Shown one piece after another: positions 18,762-27,074 of a stretch of DNA of 64,000 nt. Below the pieces are notes generated by a model. The model did not search any database and was not told where the DNA came from. It worked only from the letters and a program-made list of their open reading frames with translations. The DNA lies in NCBI GenBank assembly GCA_030645915.1, contig JAUSNO010000006.1, forward strand, positions 1 through 64,000, read 5' to 3'. Positions within the stretch are counted from its first letter, which is position 1. Every line of letters begins with the position of its first letter. A program made the translations under genes and the position numbers. Origin of the DNA: Undibacterium sp. (GTDB lineage Bacteria; Pseudomonadota; Gammaproteobacteria; Burkholderiales; Burkholderiaceae_D).

Positions 18762-20024
18762 ATGACTCAACCTTATCTAAGAACCTTCATTTGTTCGTTA
18801 TTGTTTCTTGCTGTGGCAGGCTGCTCGTCCGTTGCACCCAAGCCCAATGCCGATCAAGCTGATAGTCGTGCCAAAAGTAATTATCATCCGGTCATTCTTG
18901 TCTCGCTCGATGGTTTTAAACCCGATTACCTTCGTCGTGGTGTGACACCCAATCTCAATCAACTTGCCGCCAATGGCGTGCGTGCGGAGGCGATGCGTCC
19001 GTCCTTCCCATCGATTACCTTTCCCAATCACTACACGTTGGTGACAGGTCTGCGTCCAGACCGTAACGGCATTGTGGGCAATACGATGGAAGACGCCAAC
19101 ATTGCGGGTGTGCGTTTTAGTTTAGGGAACCAGGCAGCGGTCATTGATCATCGCTGGTGGGATCAAGCAGAGCCAATCTGGGTCACTGCAGAAAAGAATA
19201 AAGTCACCACGGGCATTATGTTCTGGCCTGGTTCGGAAGCGGCGATTCATGGCGTGCTCCCGTCTGAATACAAACCCTTTGATAGCAAAGTCACTTCGGA
19301 CAGCCGTGTCGACACCATGCTGAGCTGGCTAGATAAACCTGTTGCGACACGTCCAGGCTTTCTGACCGTCTATTTTGAAGAAGTCGATCATGCTGGTCAT
19401 GCATTTGGCCCTGATACTGAGGAAGTAACAAAAGCGGTCGCGCATGTTGATCTGGCCATCGGTCGTTTGATGGATGGTTTGCGGTCACGGCATATTAACG
19501 CCAATGTTGTGATCGTCTCTGATCACGGCATGGCTGCGACCAGTCCCGATAGGACGATAGCGCTCAATAAGGTCGCCACACCTTCGCATTACCGTGTCAT
19601 TACTTCTGGCACTTATGCAGGTATTGAAGCGAATGCTGGCCAAGAAGATGCTTTGGCCAGCGAACTGTTAAAGACGCATGAACATATGCAATGCTGGAAG
19701 AAGGAGAATATTCCCTTACGTTTCCATTATGGTAAAAACCCGCGTGTGCCACGTTTTGTGTGTCTGGCCGATGTTGGTTGGTTGATTGTTTCGGGTGACA
19801 AGGTTGGCAGACAATCCAACGGAGGTGCGCATGGATACGATAATCTGTCGCCAGAAATGCAAGCGCTGTTTATTGCAAACGGTCCTGCATTTAAACAATC
19901 GATGGTGTTACCAGCGTTCGATAACGTGGATGTCTATCCATTATTAATGAAGTTAATTAATCTTCCCGCGTTGCCATCGGATGGGACAATCCTGCCAATT
20001 CAACCTGCGCTAACACTCCAGTAA
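18762..20024 (+). CDS. lipoprotein nucleotide pyrophosphatase/phosphodiesterase (NPP family)
   Basis: The ATG at 18762 gives a lipoprotein signal (MTQPYLRTFICSLLFLAVAGC) and is preferred to 18720. The mature protein is an alkaline-phosphatase-superfamily NPP. It shows metal Asp in SLDGF, nucleophile Thr in FPSITFPNHYTLVTG, DHAGHAFGP, VSDHGM and GAHGYDN, supplying the two-zinc site. It should hydrolyse phosphodiester or pyrophosphate bonds of nucleotides or related compounds in the periplasm. Length (420 aa) fits bacterial NPPs. The 82-residue gene 22 bp downstream is probably in the same operon. Confidence 0.93.
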   Translation: MTQPYLRTFICSLLFLAVAGCSSVAPKPNADQADSRAKSNYHPVILVSLDGFKPDYLRRGVTPNLNQLAANGVRAEAMRPSFPSITFPNHYTLVTGLRPDRNGIVGNTMEDANIAGVRFSLGNQAAVIDHRWWDQAEPIWVTAEKNKVTTGIMFWPGSEAAIHGVLPSEYKPFDSKVTSDSRVDTMLSWLDKPVATRPGFLTVYFEEVDHAGHAFGPDTEEVTKAVAHVDLAIGRLMDGLRSRHINANVVIVSDHGMAATSPDRTIALNKVATPSHYRVITSGTYAGIEANAGQEDALASELLKTHEHMQCWKKENIPLRFHYGKNPRVPRFVCLADVGWLIVSGDKVGRQSNGGAHGYDNLSPEMQALFIANGPAFKQSMVLPAFDNVDVYPLLMKLINLPALPSDGTILPIQPALTLQ

Positions 20025-20046
20025 TTTACACATTAAAGAAATTGAC

Positions 20047-20295
20047 ATGCTGCTACAACACGATGGTTATGAGTTTCACGAAATCGATAAAATTCGCTAC
20101 CGCTACAAAGGCACGATTGATATTGCGCCAACACGGGTCAATTGGACTGCAGAAGTGACGCTTAATGATGTTGTTAAAGGATCGTTAAAAGGAACTCTGC
20201 AAGGTATTGGTGATGATGATGGGCCAGTAAGGCGTGCGGTTGATCTTGCTGTCAAGGCAGCGATTCAATCATCCGTTGGAATGGCACCTGAGTAA
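20047..20295 (+). CDS. hypothetical protein, co-transcribed with NPP
   Basis: An 82-residue protein begins 22 bp after the NPP stop. It is soluble, beta-rich in the first half (YRYKGTIDIAPTRVNWTAEV) and helical at the end. No family is recognised. Its charge and size would suit a small cytoplasmic accessory protein. Confidence 0.65.
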   Translation: MLLQHDGYEFHEIDKIRYRYKGTIDIAPTRVNWTAEVTLNDVVKGSLKGTLQGIGDDDGPVRRAVDLAVKAAIQSSVGMAPE

Positions 20296-20358
20296 ACACT
20301 ATTTAATTGTCAATAACATGAGTCTGTCTAAAATATAACTTTGATCTCGTTCGGCTCT

Positions 20359-20502
20359 ATGCGAAAAATAATGTTCGGGTTTGATTGTCGTTATCTTTGC
20401 TATTCTGCAGTGGATAATCTTCACGTAGATTCATTGAGAAAGTCTATTGATGAACTTCGTGAAGAAACGTTGTTGTCATTAGACATCCCAAAATGGATGT
20501 AG
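20359..20502 (+). CDS. possible 47-aa ORF
   Basis: ATG at 20359 opens a 47-codon frame (MRKIMFGFDCRYLCYS..., ending PKWM). The N-terminus resembles nothing I know and no strong ribosome site precedes it. It lies in the 287-bp gap before the cassette-like region and could be a decayed gene end. Confidence 0.2.
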   Translation: MRKIMFGFDCRYLCYSAVDNLHVDSLRKSIDELREETLLSLDIPKWM

Positions 20503-20582
20503 TTATTACGACGGACCACGTTAGCACAGCTCAATGTGGGAACTCTCGCTCATGATATTAATGTAAAGAAAATGAAAATAAG

Positions 20583-20963
20583 ATGGCCAAATCAAGCGAT
20601 GCGAAATCAACTACAACATACTCAAAGAGTTTCACGGGAAGTTTGACCGATCCAAACGGCAACGTGCGTCACTTTATTCAAGGTGCCTGTTGTCGCAATT
20701 TTGATTTGCCAGCTGTTGAATATGCCGATGGCACCAAAATTTGGTATAAGGAAAACCCGAAGCGGGGAGAGGGATTTGGACAGCGCTCTGAAATTCAGCA
20801 TCGAGTTGGTGGCGCCTCTGCCATTTATGCAAGTGGCGTTGAGCACTGGATGCAAAACGGAGTTTTTCATCGCGATGATGGAGAGCCTGCATTCATTTCC
20901 AAGACGATTAAGAAATGGTACGTCAATGGAAAATTGCTGAAAATTGAGCGAACTGCTTACTGA
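20583..20963 (+). CDS. hypothetical protein with MORN-like/DGT repeats
   Basis: A 126-residue protein whose core alternates short beta units: EYADGTKIWYKE, then SAIYASGVEHWMQNGVFHRDDGEPA, then KKWYVNGKLLK. This WxxNGxxHRDDGPA pattern occurs in repeat proteins of phage and accessory regions, of unknown function. No signal peptide. It is the first of the run of small plus-strand genes. Confidence 0.65.
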   Translation: MAKSSDAKSTTTYSKSFTGSLTDPNGNVRHFIQGACCRNFDLPAVEYADGTKIWYKENPKRGEGFGQRSEIQHRVGGASAIYASGVEHWMQNGVFHRDDGEPAFISKTIKKWYVNGKLLKIERTAY

Positions 20964-20973
20964 TAGGAAGTAA

Positions 20974-21261
20974 ATGAAACATAAACCGAATGATTTCCTA
21001 ATCGGTTGTGTAGTTATCGCAATAGTTATGGCTCTATCCATGTTTACTGGCGGCCTAAAAGTCTTGATTTATGGTGGTTGGGCAATTTCGTGTGGACTTC
21101 TAATCTTTTTACTTTTGAAGGTGAAGCGAACAGGTACCACGATACTTGCAATAATTTTATTGCCATCTCTTTTGTTAAGAAATTTTCTGCCAAAGAAGTT
21201 CCGAATACAGCTTGAGGAAGCCAAAACGAAAGCGATAGACAGCGCTGCTCTAAGACCGTAA
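20974..21261 (+). CDS. small membrane protein
   Basis: A 95-residue protein 10 bp after the previous gene, with two or three hydrophobic helices (residues 8-27, 30-50 and a third near 55-70) and a basic, charged C-terminal tail. Likely an inner-membrane protein. Family unknown. A GGCCA-type repeat follows directly at its stop. Confidence 0.6.
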   Translation: MKHKPNDFLIGCVVIAIVMALSMFTGGLKVLIYGGWAISCGLLIFLLLKVKRTGTTILAIILLPSLLLRNFLPKKFRIQLEEAKTKAIDSAALRP

Positions 21262-21262
21262 G

Positions 21263-21280
21263 CGGCCAAAAGCCGACTCT
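21263..21280 (+). repeat. GGCCA-family repeat (first of seven)
   Basis: CGGCCAAAAGCCGACTCT here, with members at 21886-21903, 22336-22353, 22785-22802, 23576-23594, 24432-24450 and 29623-29641. All are on the + strand and most begin within 30-60 bp after a gene stop. Consensus CGGCCANNAGCNGACATT. Confidence 0.75.
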
Positions 21281-21404
21281 GGAACGCAACGCTAAATTGA
21301 TGTAAAGGCGCCAACTTTTACGTGATAGCATGACATATGAATGCCGAAAGTCGATAGAGAGAATGACACCCAAAAAACGACAATATGATGGAAGCGCAAG
21401 CCAC

Positions 21405-21839
21405 ATGAAGGTTTTGGTAATTCTCTGCTTGGTACTTTGCGCGTCAGTAGCGGCCGCAGCAGCCCCTGATGAAACAATCGTTCTGCAAATGGCTAAGCAA
21501 ACACATATACCTGCCGACGAAATCAGACGAGACTACAACGCTTGCGACAGCGGCATAACATTATCGATGAAAATTTGTGGAAGCTATAAATGGATGGTTC
21601 AAGATGCTCGCTTGAACAAGACTTACAAGCAAGCACTGGCCAAGGCCCGTGTAATGGGCTACGAATCATCGCTAGTTCGGTCTCAAAGAGCCTGGTTGGT
21701 ATATCGAGATGCGGCCTGCATTTATGAGGGGGAGATGGGCGCAGGTGGAGGCTCAGCCGAGGGGCTATATGTGCTTTCTTGCAAGCTGGACCTAACCATG
21801 CTGCAAGCAGACCGCCTTGAAAATAGCCTTCGTGAATGA
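21405..21839 (+). CDS. secreted LprI-like (DUF1311) protein
   Basis: The start at 21405 (MKVLVILCLVLCASVAAAAA) gives a signal peptide; the frame upstream of it is discarded. The 144-residue product has the DUF1311 pattern: an early NACDSGITLSMKIC cysteine pair, W-M-x-x-D-A-R-L-N-K-T-Y helix, SQRAWLVYRDAACIYEGE, and a late Cys in LSCKLDLT. Family members include periplasmic lysozyme-inhibitor-like proteins. The exact target here is unknown. Confidence 0.8.
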   Translation: MKVLVILCLVLCASVAAAAAPDETIVLQMAKQTHIPADEIRRDYNACDSGITLSMKICGSYKWMVQDARLNKTYKQALAKARVMGYESSLVRSQRAWLVYRDAACIYEGEMGAGGGSAEGLYVLSCKLDLTMLQADRLENSLRE

Positions 21840-21962
21840 CTAGCCAGTCGCCGCTGGTTGGTGGCTTGTTGCATATACTCGAATTCGGCCAGGAGCCGAC
21901 ATTGGCCCACACATGAAATCTGAGCACGCGGTTTTTCATGTCTATGTTTCTAAAGATTAAAA

Positions 21963-22322
21963 ATGCTTAGAGCTATTCGCAATTTTCTAAACAAACGCAA
22001 GACGGCGCAGTGTAATATTTTAAGCTCTGAGAACGGAGTACGGTTTATCAAAGACGGCAGCCAAGGCGGAGGGTTCGCGTGGAACATGGTTAAGCGCATC
22101 GTCACCTACAAAGATGACCTCATGACTGTCGACCTGATTTGCTTGGAATTCGAAACAGAAGACGGCCTCGTTTACCTGGCTCATGACGAAGCGCCTGGAT
22201 TTGAGCAACTTTGCACGAACATGAACAAAAAATTTCCGGCAGTCGATTCGAATTGGCTTTTGAAAGTAATACATCCGGCATTTGCGAAAAATTTTACCGT
22301 GCTGTATGACAAGGCCGCATAG
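21963..22322 (+). CDS. hypothetical protein (119 aa)
   Basis: A soluble protein with an N-terminal basic helix (MLRAIRNFLNKRK) followed by alternating beta strands and an acidic patch (FETEDGLVYLAHDEAPGFEQL). The fold pattern resembles small immunity-type proteins of polymorphic toxin systems, but I cannot name the family. A GGCCA repeat follows at 22336. Confidence 0.6.
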   Translation: MLRAIRNFLNKRKTAQCNILSSENGVRFIKDGSQGGGFAWNMVKRIVTYKDDLMTVDLICLEFETEDGLVYLAHDEAPGFEQLCTNMNKKFPAVDSNWLLKVIHPAFAKNFTVLYDKAA

Positions 22323-22394
22323 CTCTGTTCGCAATCGGCCAGCAGCGGACGGTCAGGGCATATTCAGAAATATCTCAACATTCGGAGTGAAGCA

Positions 22395-22757
22395 ATGCAA
22401 TGTAGTTGTGGCAGTCGAGGTGACCTTGTTGAGATTGGTGACAACTATGCAGAGTTCGTAGCCGACTTGCGCTGCCTGAAGACTGGCAACTGGGTCAAGC
22501 TCTTGCAGTGCAATGAATGTGGGCAACTTTGGCGTACGGATGAATGGGATAAATACCAAACTTTGTACGCGTTGAAGTTGAATTCACCAACGGGCTGGGA
22601 ACGGGTCGATATGGAACCTTTAATTAAAGAACGTATGGTTGAAAACCATGGAGGGTTGGATGCGACTATTTGTCTCGCTAAGGAATGCAAGCTACACACG
22701 CTCAAAGGGCGAGCTTATTGTGTCGACCATTTTTACGAGACCGGTGCAAGAGCTTGA
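22395..22757 (+). CDS. hypothetical zinc-ribbon-like protein
   Basis: A 120-residue protein with CSC near the start and QCNECGQLW, a CxxC knuckle, then a C-terminal CLAKECKLHTLKGRAYCVDHF segment. These could form one or two zinc sites. The start at 22395 is preceded by GGAGTGAAGCA, a good ribosome site. A GTTAGGT heptamer (22766-22772), matching the R' core of attC, follows the stop. Function unknown. Confidence 0.6.
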   Translation: MQCSCGSRGDLVEIGDNYAEFVADLRCLKTGNWVKLLQCNECGQLWRTDEWDKYQTLYALKLNSPTGWERVDMEPLIKERMVENHGGLDATICLAKECKLHTLKGRAYCVDHFYETGARA

Positions 22758-22884
22758 CCAGCTTTGTTAGGTGCCGACTTAAACCGGCCAAGAGCGGACA
22801 ATTAATATGTGCGGCCAATTGCGATAGAGTTACATCAAAGGTTGCCTTTCGTTAGATTTTCTCATGCAACTTAATTGGTCATAA

Positions 22885-23556
22885 ATGAAGATTAGAAACA
22901 AAATAGAGGAACTCTTTGACTCAAAGGTGCACCGTCACGCTTTGTTTTGTAACTATCCTGGAGGCCTACGTTTTGAGCTGTCCGAAGGCGGAGAACCGCT
23001 AGACCAGGTTCTAACAGCACTGCGAAAAGCAAATGTAATTTGCAACGATATTTTTTGCCAGACGGATTCCATGTTTGTATACCTACGAGAATTTTTCCCG
23101 TCAAACCGATTCGCATTTCGCAACACACTCCGAGAGCTTGCACTTGCTGGTATTTTTATACCCGCAGATAGAGACATTTGGCTTGAGTCCGTTTCGCCCG
23201 AAGACCGAGATGACGAAGCGGTCGACGAATGCTGGATAAATGTGGCGTTTGCATTGCCGAAAGCTAAATTGCAAAATTTACTTTGGTGTGCGGTCGCGAC
23301 CGATTTCAAATGCATGCATCCCAACCCAGATTGTTTAGTCTATCTCGTGAACTTTGAACAAGGCATTGTGGTTCATCCCTACGATGACCGAGGAATGGAT
23401 GTCGTGGGACGAAACAAGCCACTCCTTGAAAAGCTGTATCGCAAGCATGAGGAATTTTTACTTAACTATGACCGCGACATCATCGATAGAACGTTTGCTA
23501 TTTCAGCTGCCAGCCTTGGTGCTATTGATGAGTTGCACCTCAAGAATGGCGTATGA
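22885..23556 (+). CDS. DUF3885-like protein
   Basis: A 223-residue soluble protein. The C-terminal half contains YLVNFEQGIVVHPYDDRGMD and a following LLEKLYRKHEEFL helix, the hallmark of DUF3885, a domain of unknown function seen in accessory genes and suspected to be an immunity type. The N-terminal half has a FRNTLRELALAGIF helix. A GTTAGGC heptamer (23564-23570) and a GGCCA repeat follow, so this reads as one cassette. Confidence 0.75.
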   Translation: MKIRNKIEELFDSKVHRHALFCNYPGGLRFELSEGGEPLDQVLTALRKANVICNDIFCQTDSMFVYLREFFPSNRFAFRNTLRELALAGIFIPADRDIWLESVSPEDRDDEAVDECWINVAFALPKAKLQNLLWCAVATDFKCMHPNPDCLVYLVNFEQGIVVHPYDDRGMDVVGRNKPLLEKLYRKHEEFLLNYDRDIIDRTFAISAASLGAIDELHLKNGV

Positions 23557-23700
23557 CAAACACGTTAGGCCGAGTCCGGCCAGAAGAAGACATTCGAGCA
23601 CTTGCTCCAGTTGATATTGCCCTGTCAATTTTTGAAGGGTAGGATGCGGAAGAGAATTAAAAAAAATTAATATCGGACACCAGAATTCGGAGTTAAGCCC

Positions 23701-24138
23701 TTGAATCGGAATGAAATATCCAAAATGGTGGAAGATTCTGCGGATAGGTTTGGAGCAAGAAATCCGCAGCAATATAAATTTCTCCGGTTGCGCTTGATGA
23801 AAAATTCTGCGGACGAATTAGGGTATGGTTTGCTTGATTTGTTCTTTACCGCACCAGGTGACCATCGAAACATTGAGCGCCAAGAACTAGCTGGACGTCT
23901 ACTCCTGGAACTATCGCCACAATTCGAATTTGACCTTAAAACGACATTACGAATGGTTCTGCCAAACTACGAATTGAGCGTCGAGCAACTGCCGCAATAC
24001 CTCGTTGGGATTTTCGGAAAAGATGAGGTGACGCATGTCTTACAGAATATGCAAGGCGAAACGAGAGATGAACAGTATCTACGAAATATTCAGACTATGC
24101 ATTTCTGGATACGAGGAATGAGCTCGTCGCAAGGCTAG
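23701..24138 (+). CDS. hypothetical helical protein (145 aa)
   Basis: A TTG start at 23701 behind GGAGTTAAG, a good ribosome site, gives 145 residues that are almost entirely helical (two repeats of about 40 residues around ELLFTAPGDHRNIERQELAG and PNYELSVEQLPQYLVGIFG). The order of segments recalls immunity or HEAT-like small proteins. No family recognised. Confidence 0.6.
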   Translation: MNRNEISKMVEDSADRFGARNPQQYKFLRLRLMKNSADELGYGLLDLFFTAPGDHRNIERQELAGRLLLELSPQFEFDLKTTLRMVLPNYELSVEQLPQYLVGIFGKDEVTHVLQNMQGETRDEQYLRNIQTMHFWIRGMSSSQG

Positions 24139-24207
24139 ATTTACTGCCCGCCGCGGGCCGGGAATGAACATACATCGTGTGAACACGTTAATTGAGAAAG
24201 TACGAAA

Positions 24208-24429
24208 ATGAAAGTGATTGCTGCATTCGGCGCATTTCTGTGCATCCCGTTAGCTTCTATATTTGGAACCAATGCAAGCCCAACTCAGACAGACCTCGTC
24301 ATAACTTCGTTTTTCATTCTCTTGTTCGTAGCAGGCACATCACTTCTCCTGGGAATTGCTTTCGGTACAGTAGCAGTAATGTCGCTTGAGGAGTTTAAGG
24401 CGTACCTGAATTCCGAAGGCGGCAGCTAA
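24208..24429 (+). CDS. small two-helix membrane protein
   Basis: A 73-residue protein with hydrophobic helices at ~2-20 and ~31-56 and a short charged tail (LEEFKAYLNSEGGS). Probably an inner-membrane protein. A GGCCA repeat follows 3 bp after the stop. No family recognised. Confidence 0.55.
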   Translation: MKVIAAFGAFLCIPLASIFGTNASPTQTDLVITSFFILLFVAGTSLLLGIAFGTVAVMSLEEFKAYLNSEGGS

Positions 24430-24814
24430 TATCGGCCACAAGCAGACATTCGGATTAAAAATAGTACGAGCATCCGGTCATGACAACGCAGATCGGGCGA
24501 GATGACTGGCATCAAAAGCATGGGCGCAAGACAGGGTCAGGGAGGACTTTGTTTGTTCCACCAATATACTACAACTATCACTCCTTTTAACCTGCACACA
24601 ATGGCATCATTGACCGTGCATTTGGGGTCTGCACACCTGGCGATGCCCAATACCATGTCAAATTGCTAGCGATACGGCGAACCCATCGCTTACAATCCCC
24701 AGTGTGACCGCCACGGAGGCGGTTCAGTCCAACAAGGTTTATCCGCCGCAAGCAGGTCGCGGATTTTATTTTGCGTTCCGGTGCGGCGGATAAACGCTAT
24801 TCGATAGGTCGCTC
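24430..24814. other. 385-bp non-coding stretch with inverted repeat
   Basis: It contains the GGCCA repeat at 24432-24450 and a 14-bp perfect inverted repeat, GTTTATCCGCCGCA at 24737-24750 with its complement at 24782-24795. The 59-bp unit with GTTTATC/GATAAAC ends looks like an attC-like site just upstream of the next gene. No gene seen. Confidence 0.5.
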
Positions 24815-25309
24815 ATGAAGGAATGGACTGGCATCGAGATACAGCGCGCCAAGCAAGGTCTAGAGCAAGCGGCAGCTGTTGCGCTCGGGCAAATGCTCTT
24901 CGAATTCGCCAGGCTCGATATGGCGCTGGGTTTGGTTCTCGTTTGGTCCGATGGCGGGAAGCAATTGGACAAGCTGACGAAAGCGGTGACAGATCTATCG
25001 TTCCACAAAAGGCTCGATCTCTTACATTCCTTCGTTGCAACGCTTTACCCGGTTGGAAACGGTGCTCGTGTTCTCTACGACGCATGGCTCAAAGATGCTC
25101 ATTCAGTGCGTCTTGTGCGCAACGAACTTGTCCATGGTCGCTGGGGCGTAGATCCCATGAAAGATCAAGTGTTCAACGTGGTCGGGTTGCCGACCTCCCC
25201 AAATCAACAAACAAAGGGCTACGCCGTCTCAGAGTTGAAGGATATCGTCGCACAGATGGGGTTGCTTCAGCATCGACTGTCCGTCCTTCGCACGGAGTGG
25301 CCCGTATGA
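24815..25309 (+). CDS. HEPN-like protein in an attC-bounded cassette
   Basis: A 164-residue, mainly helical protein with RNELVH (R102-H107) in SVRLVRNELVHGRW. It matches the Rx4-6H motif of HEPN nucleases and the AbiV/RES-like helical proteins, whose active dimers cut RNA. An N-terminal helix carries FARLDMALGL. A clear attC site starts 4 bp after the stop, so this is an integron-style cassette. Whether it acts as a toxin or needs a partner cannot be read here. Confidence 0.7.
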   Translation: MKEWTGIEIQRAKQGLEQAAAVALGQMLFEFARLDMALGLVLVWSDGGKQLDKLTKAVTDLSFHKRLDLLHSFVATLYPVGNGARVLYDAWLKDAHSVRLVRNELVHGRWGVDPMKDQVFNVVGLPTSPNQQTKGYAVSELKDIVAQMGLLQHRLSVLRTEWPV

Positions 25310-25313
25310 AACG

Positions 25314-25403
25314 GCCCAACCAGTCCGTCAACGGGAAACCAAACTGCTGCGCAGTTTGGTTTCCTCCGCTGCGCTCCGGCGCCCGTTACGTCCAACGTTG
25401 GGC
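25314..25403 (+). repeat. integron attC site
   Basis: The ends are GCCCAAC (R'', fits RYYYAAC) and GTTGGGC (R', fits GTTRRRY), exact complements 90 bp apart. The inner arms CCGTCAACGGG and CCCGTTACGTCC pair imperfectly, as in attC. A central stem AAACCAAACTGC/GCAGTTTGGTTT adds further pairing. It lies 4 bp after the HEPN-like gene, the normal place in a cassette. Confidence 0.85.
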
Positions 25404-25525
25404 TGGTAAGCGCTGTTGATAGCGGCAATACGACCGTGTACGGCCATTTTCCGACGTTCAAATATGTTCTCGCTTGCAGACAACCAGATGATGGGTATGA
25501 TAAATTTTATTTGGAATAAATTATT

Positions 25526-25855
25526 TTGAAACGAGCGCTGTTCATCTGTAGCCAGAATCGATTGAGAAGCCCGACGGCTGAGCAGTTCTTCTCTTCCTGG
25601 CCAAATGTTGAAACCGATTCCGCCGGTCTCGGCGGTGATGCTACTGTTCCACTTTCAACTGAACAGATAGCATGGGCAAATATTATTTTTGTGATGGAGA
25701 AAGCTCACAAGAATAAGCTCTCGGCTAAATTCAAGTCGCATTTAAATGGCAAACGGGTTATTTGTTTGGACATACCGGATGACTATGAATATATGCAGGT
25801 AGAACTCATCAAACTGCTTGAGGCGAAGGCTGGCCGTTTTCTTCGCGCGTCATAA
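25526..25855 (+). CDS. low-molecular-weight tyrosine-phosphatase-like protein
   Basis: TTG start at 25526; 109 residues. The N-terminus MKRALFICSQNRLRSPTAEQ carries the P-loop C-x5-R-S (Cys8, Arg14) of phosphotyrosine or arsenate reductase-type phosphatases. A DIPDDYEYM segment near residue 87 could supply the general acid. It is shorter than typical LMW-PTPs (~150). Related short forms are common in accessory regions. Dephosphorylation of protein or small substrates is inferred from the loop. Confidence 0.8.
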   Translation: MKRALFICSQNRLRSPTAEQFFSSWPNVETDSAGLGGDATVPLSTEQIAWANIIFVMEKAHKNKLSAKFKSHLNGKRVICLDIPDDYEYMQVELIKLLEAKAGRFLRAS

Positions 25856-26005
25856 TGGACAAATCTCGACCAGGAACAGGCGCTTACTACCGTCCGCTTT
25901 GGGGCAGGCCCACGATTGCTCTTCAGCATGACCAAAACAAGGCAAATGACTACGGGGCCTGGACAGTGGCACGTAAATCTTATGTTTGTGGCATGATAGT
26001 TAGCT

Positions 26006-27070
26006 ATGACAGATAACAGACAACTTTACGTCTTGTGCGATACCAACGCGGCAGTTCGCGATGCGCACCTTTTTCGAAAGAAAGGGGGGCCGCTCCTTGT
26101 CGCCTTGCTGCGCGCCAAGAGAGCCAAGCTTTTGGTGCCTGAAGTGCTCCGAATGGAATACATCACCCAGTTCATCCAGGCTGGAAATGCAGCTCTACAA
26201 AAGGCAACGGCGGAGTTGGACAGGCTGAAGACATTCTGTGGATATGACATCAGTGGCCTCCTCCCGAAGCCTAAGTTCGGGGAAGCTCAGGCACTGGATA
26301 TCTTGGCGCAGCTAGAAGACATCATCCATACCATCCCGACAACCTCAGATCTCAAAGTTGCTGCAGCCGATCGTTCGATCAACAGCGTCCGACCGACTTC
26401 CAAGACGGACCACGGGTACAAGGATTGCCTTATCTGGGAGAGCCTGCTCACCCTACCGGAAGGGTCCGAGGTATTACTGCTTTCTCGTGATGCGGCAGCC
26501 TTTTTCGATAACGGGGTTCTCGCGCCAGATCTTGGGAAGGAAGCTAAAGAGAAGGGCTTGATGCTTACTGCATACAGCAGCGGAAAGGACGAAACATTGA
26601 TGCCGCTGGTCAACGCATTGAAGGAGCGATTTGCTGACATCGCTACGTCAGTTGCGGGCGATCTGCCCGTGGGCGACCATCCGATCATTAAGGCATACAT
26701 GCAGTCTCCGCAGGGCGCACCTGCGCTCCCGAAGAATCTCGCCGAGGAAGCGCCTCAGCCGGCGGTCGTCGCAGCCGGTGAGCTCGAGGAGCTGCTCGCG
26801 GCACAAACGAAACCTTTCGCGCTTCTCGACGTCAAGGCGCTAGGGTTCGTCAGCTACTTGGGGAGCACGGGCAAGCAGGCCGTCATTGACTTGCTAGTGC
26901 AATCGGGTGTCGCAACTGATGCTGCAAGGAATGCGCTTGAGCGATTGGCACTGGCGGGACTAATAAGAGATACTGGCCACAATTATCTCGCTGTAGAGGG
27001 ACGCCAGGTCGATATGGCAGCGCAGCTGGTAGAGCCGGAGATGATTAAACTTACTGGACTGGGGAGCTAA
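26006..27070 (+). CDS. PIN-domain nuclease of a two-gene unit
   Basis: A 354-residue protein. Residues 1-190 form a PIN-like nuclease: Asp12 (VLCDTNAA), Glu46/Glu51 (VPEVLRMEY), Asp140 with Glu145 (YKDCLIWES) and Asp162 (LLSRDAAAF), giving a full acidic metal site. A Pro/Ala linker near 240 leads to a C-terminal winged-helix-like segment (GKQAVIDLLVQSGVATDAA) that may bind nucleic acid or partner. PIN domains usually cut RNA. The next gene starts 4 bp on, so the two form an operon. Higher GC than the neighbours suggests separate acquisition. Confidence 0.82.
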   Translation: MTDNRQLYVLCDTNAAVRDAHLFRKKGGPLLVALLRAKRAKLLVPEVLRMEYITQFIQAGNAALQKATAELDRLKTFCGYDISGLLPKPKFGEAQALDILAQLEDIIHTIPTTSDLKVAAADRSINSVRPTSKTDHGYKDCLIWESLLTLPEGSEVLLLSRDAAAFFDNGVLAPDLGKEAKEKGLMLTAYSSGKDETLMPLVNALKERFADIATSVAGDLPVGDHPIIKAYMQSPQGAPALPKNLAEEAPQPAVVAAGELEELLAAQTKPFALLDVKALGFVSYLGSTGKQAVIDLLVQSGVATDAARNALERLALAGLIRDTGHNYLAVEGRQVDMAAQLVEPEMIKLTGLGS

Positions 27071-27074
27071 CGAA

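Noticed and set aside
24823-25419. 198-aa frame overlapping the HEPN-like gene and the attC
   Set aside because: It runs through the attC site and is a frame shadow of the HEPN gene.
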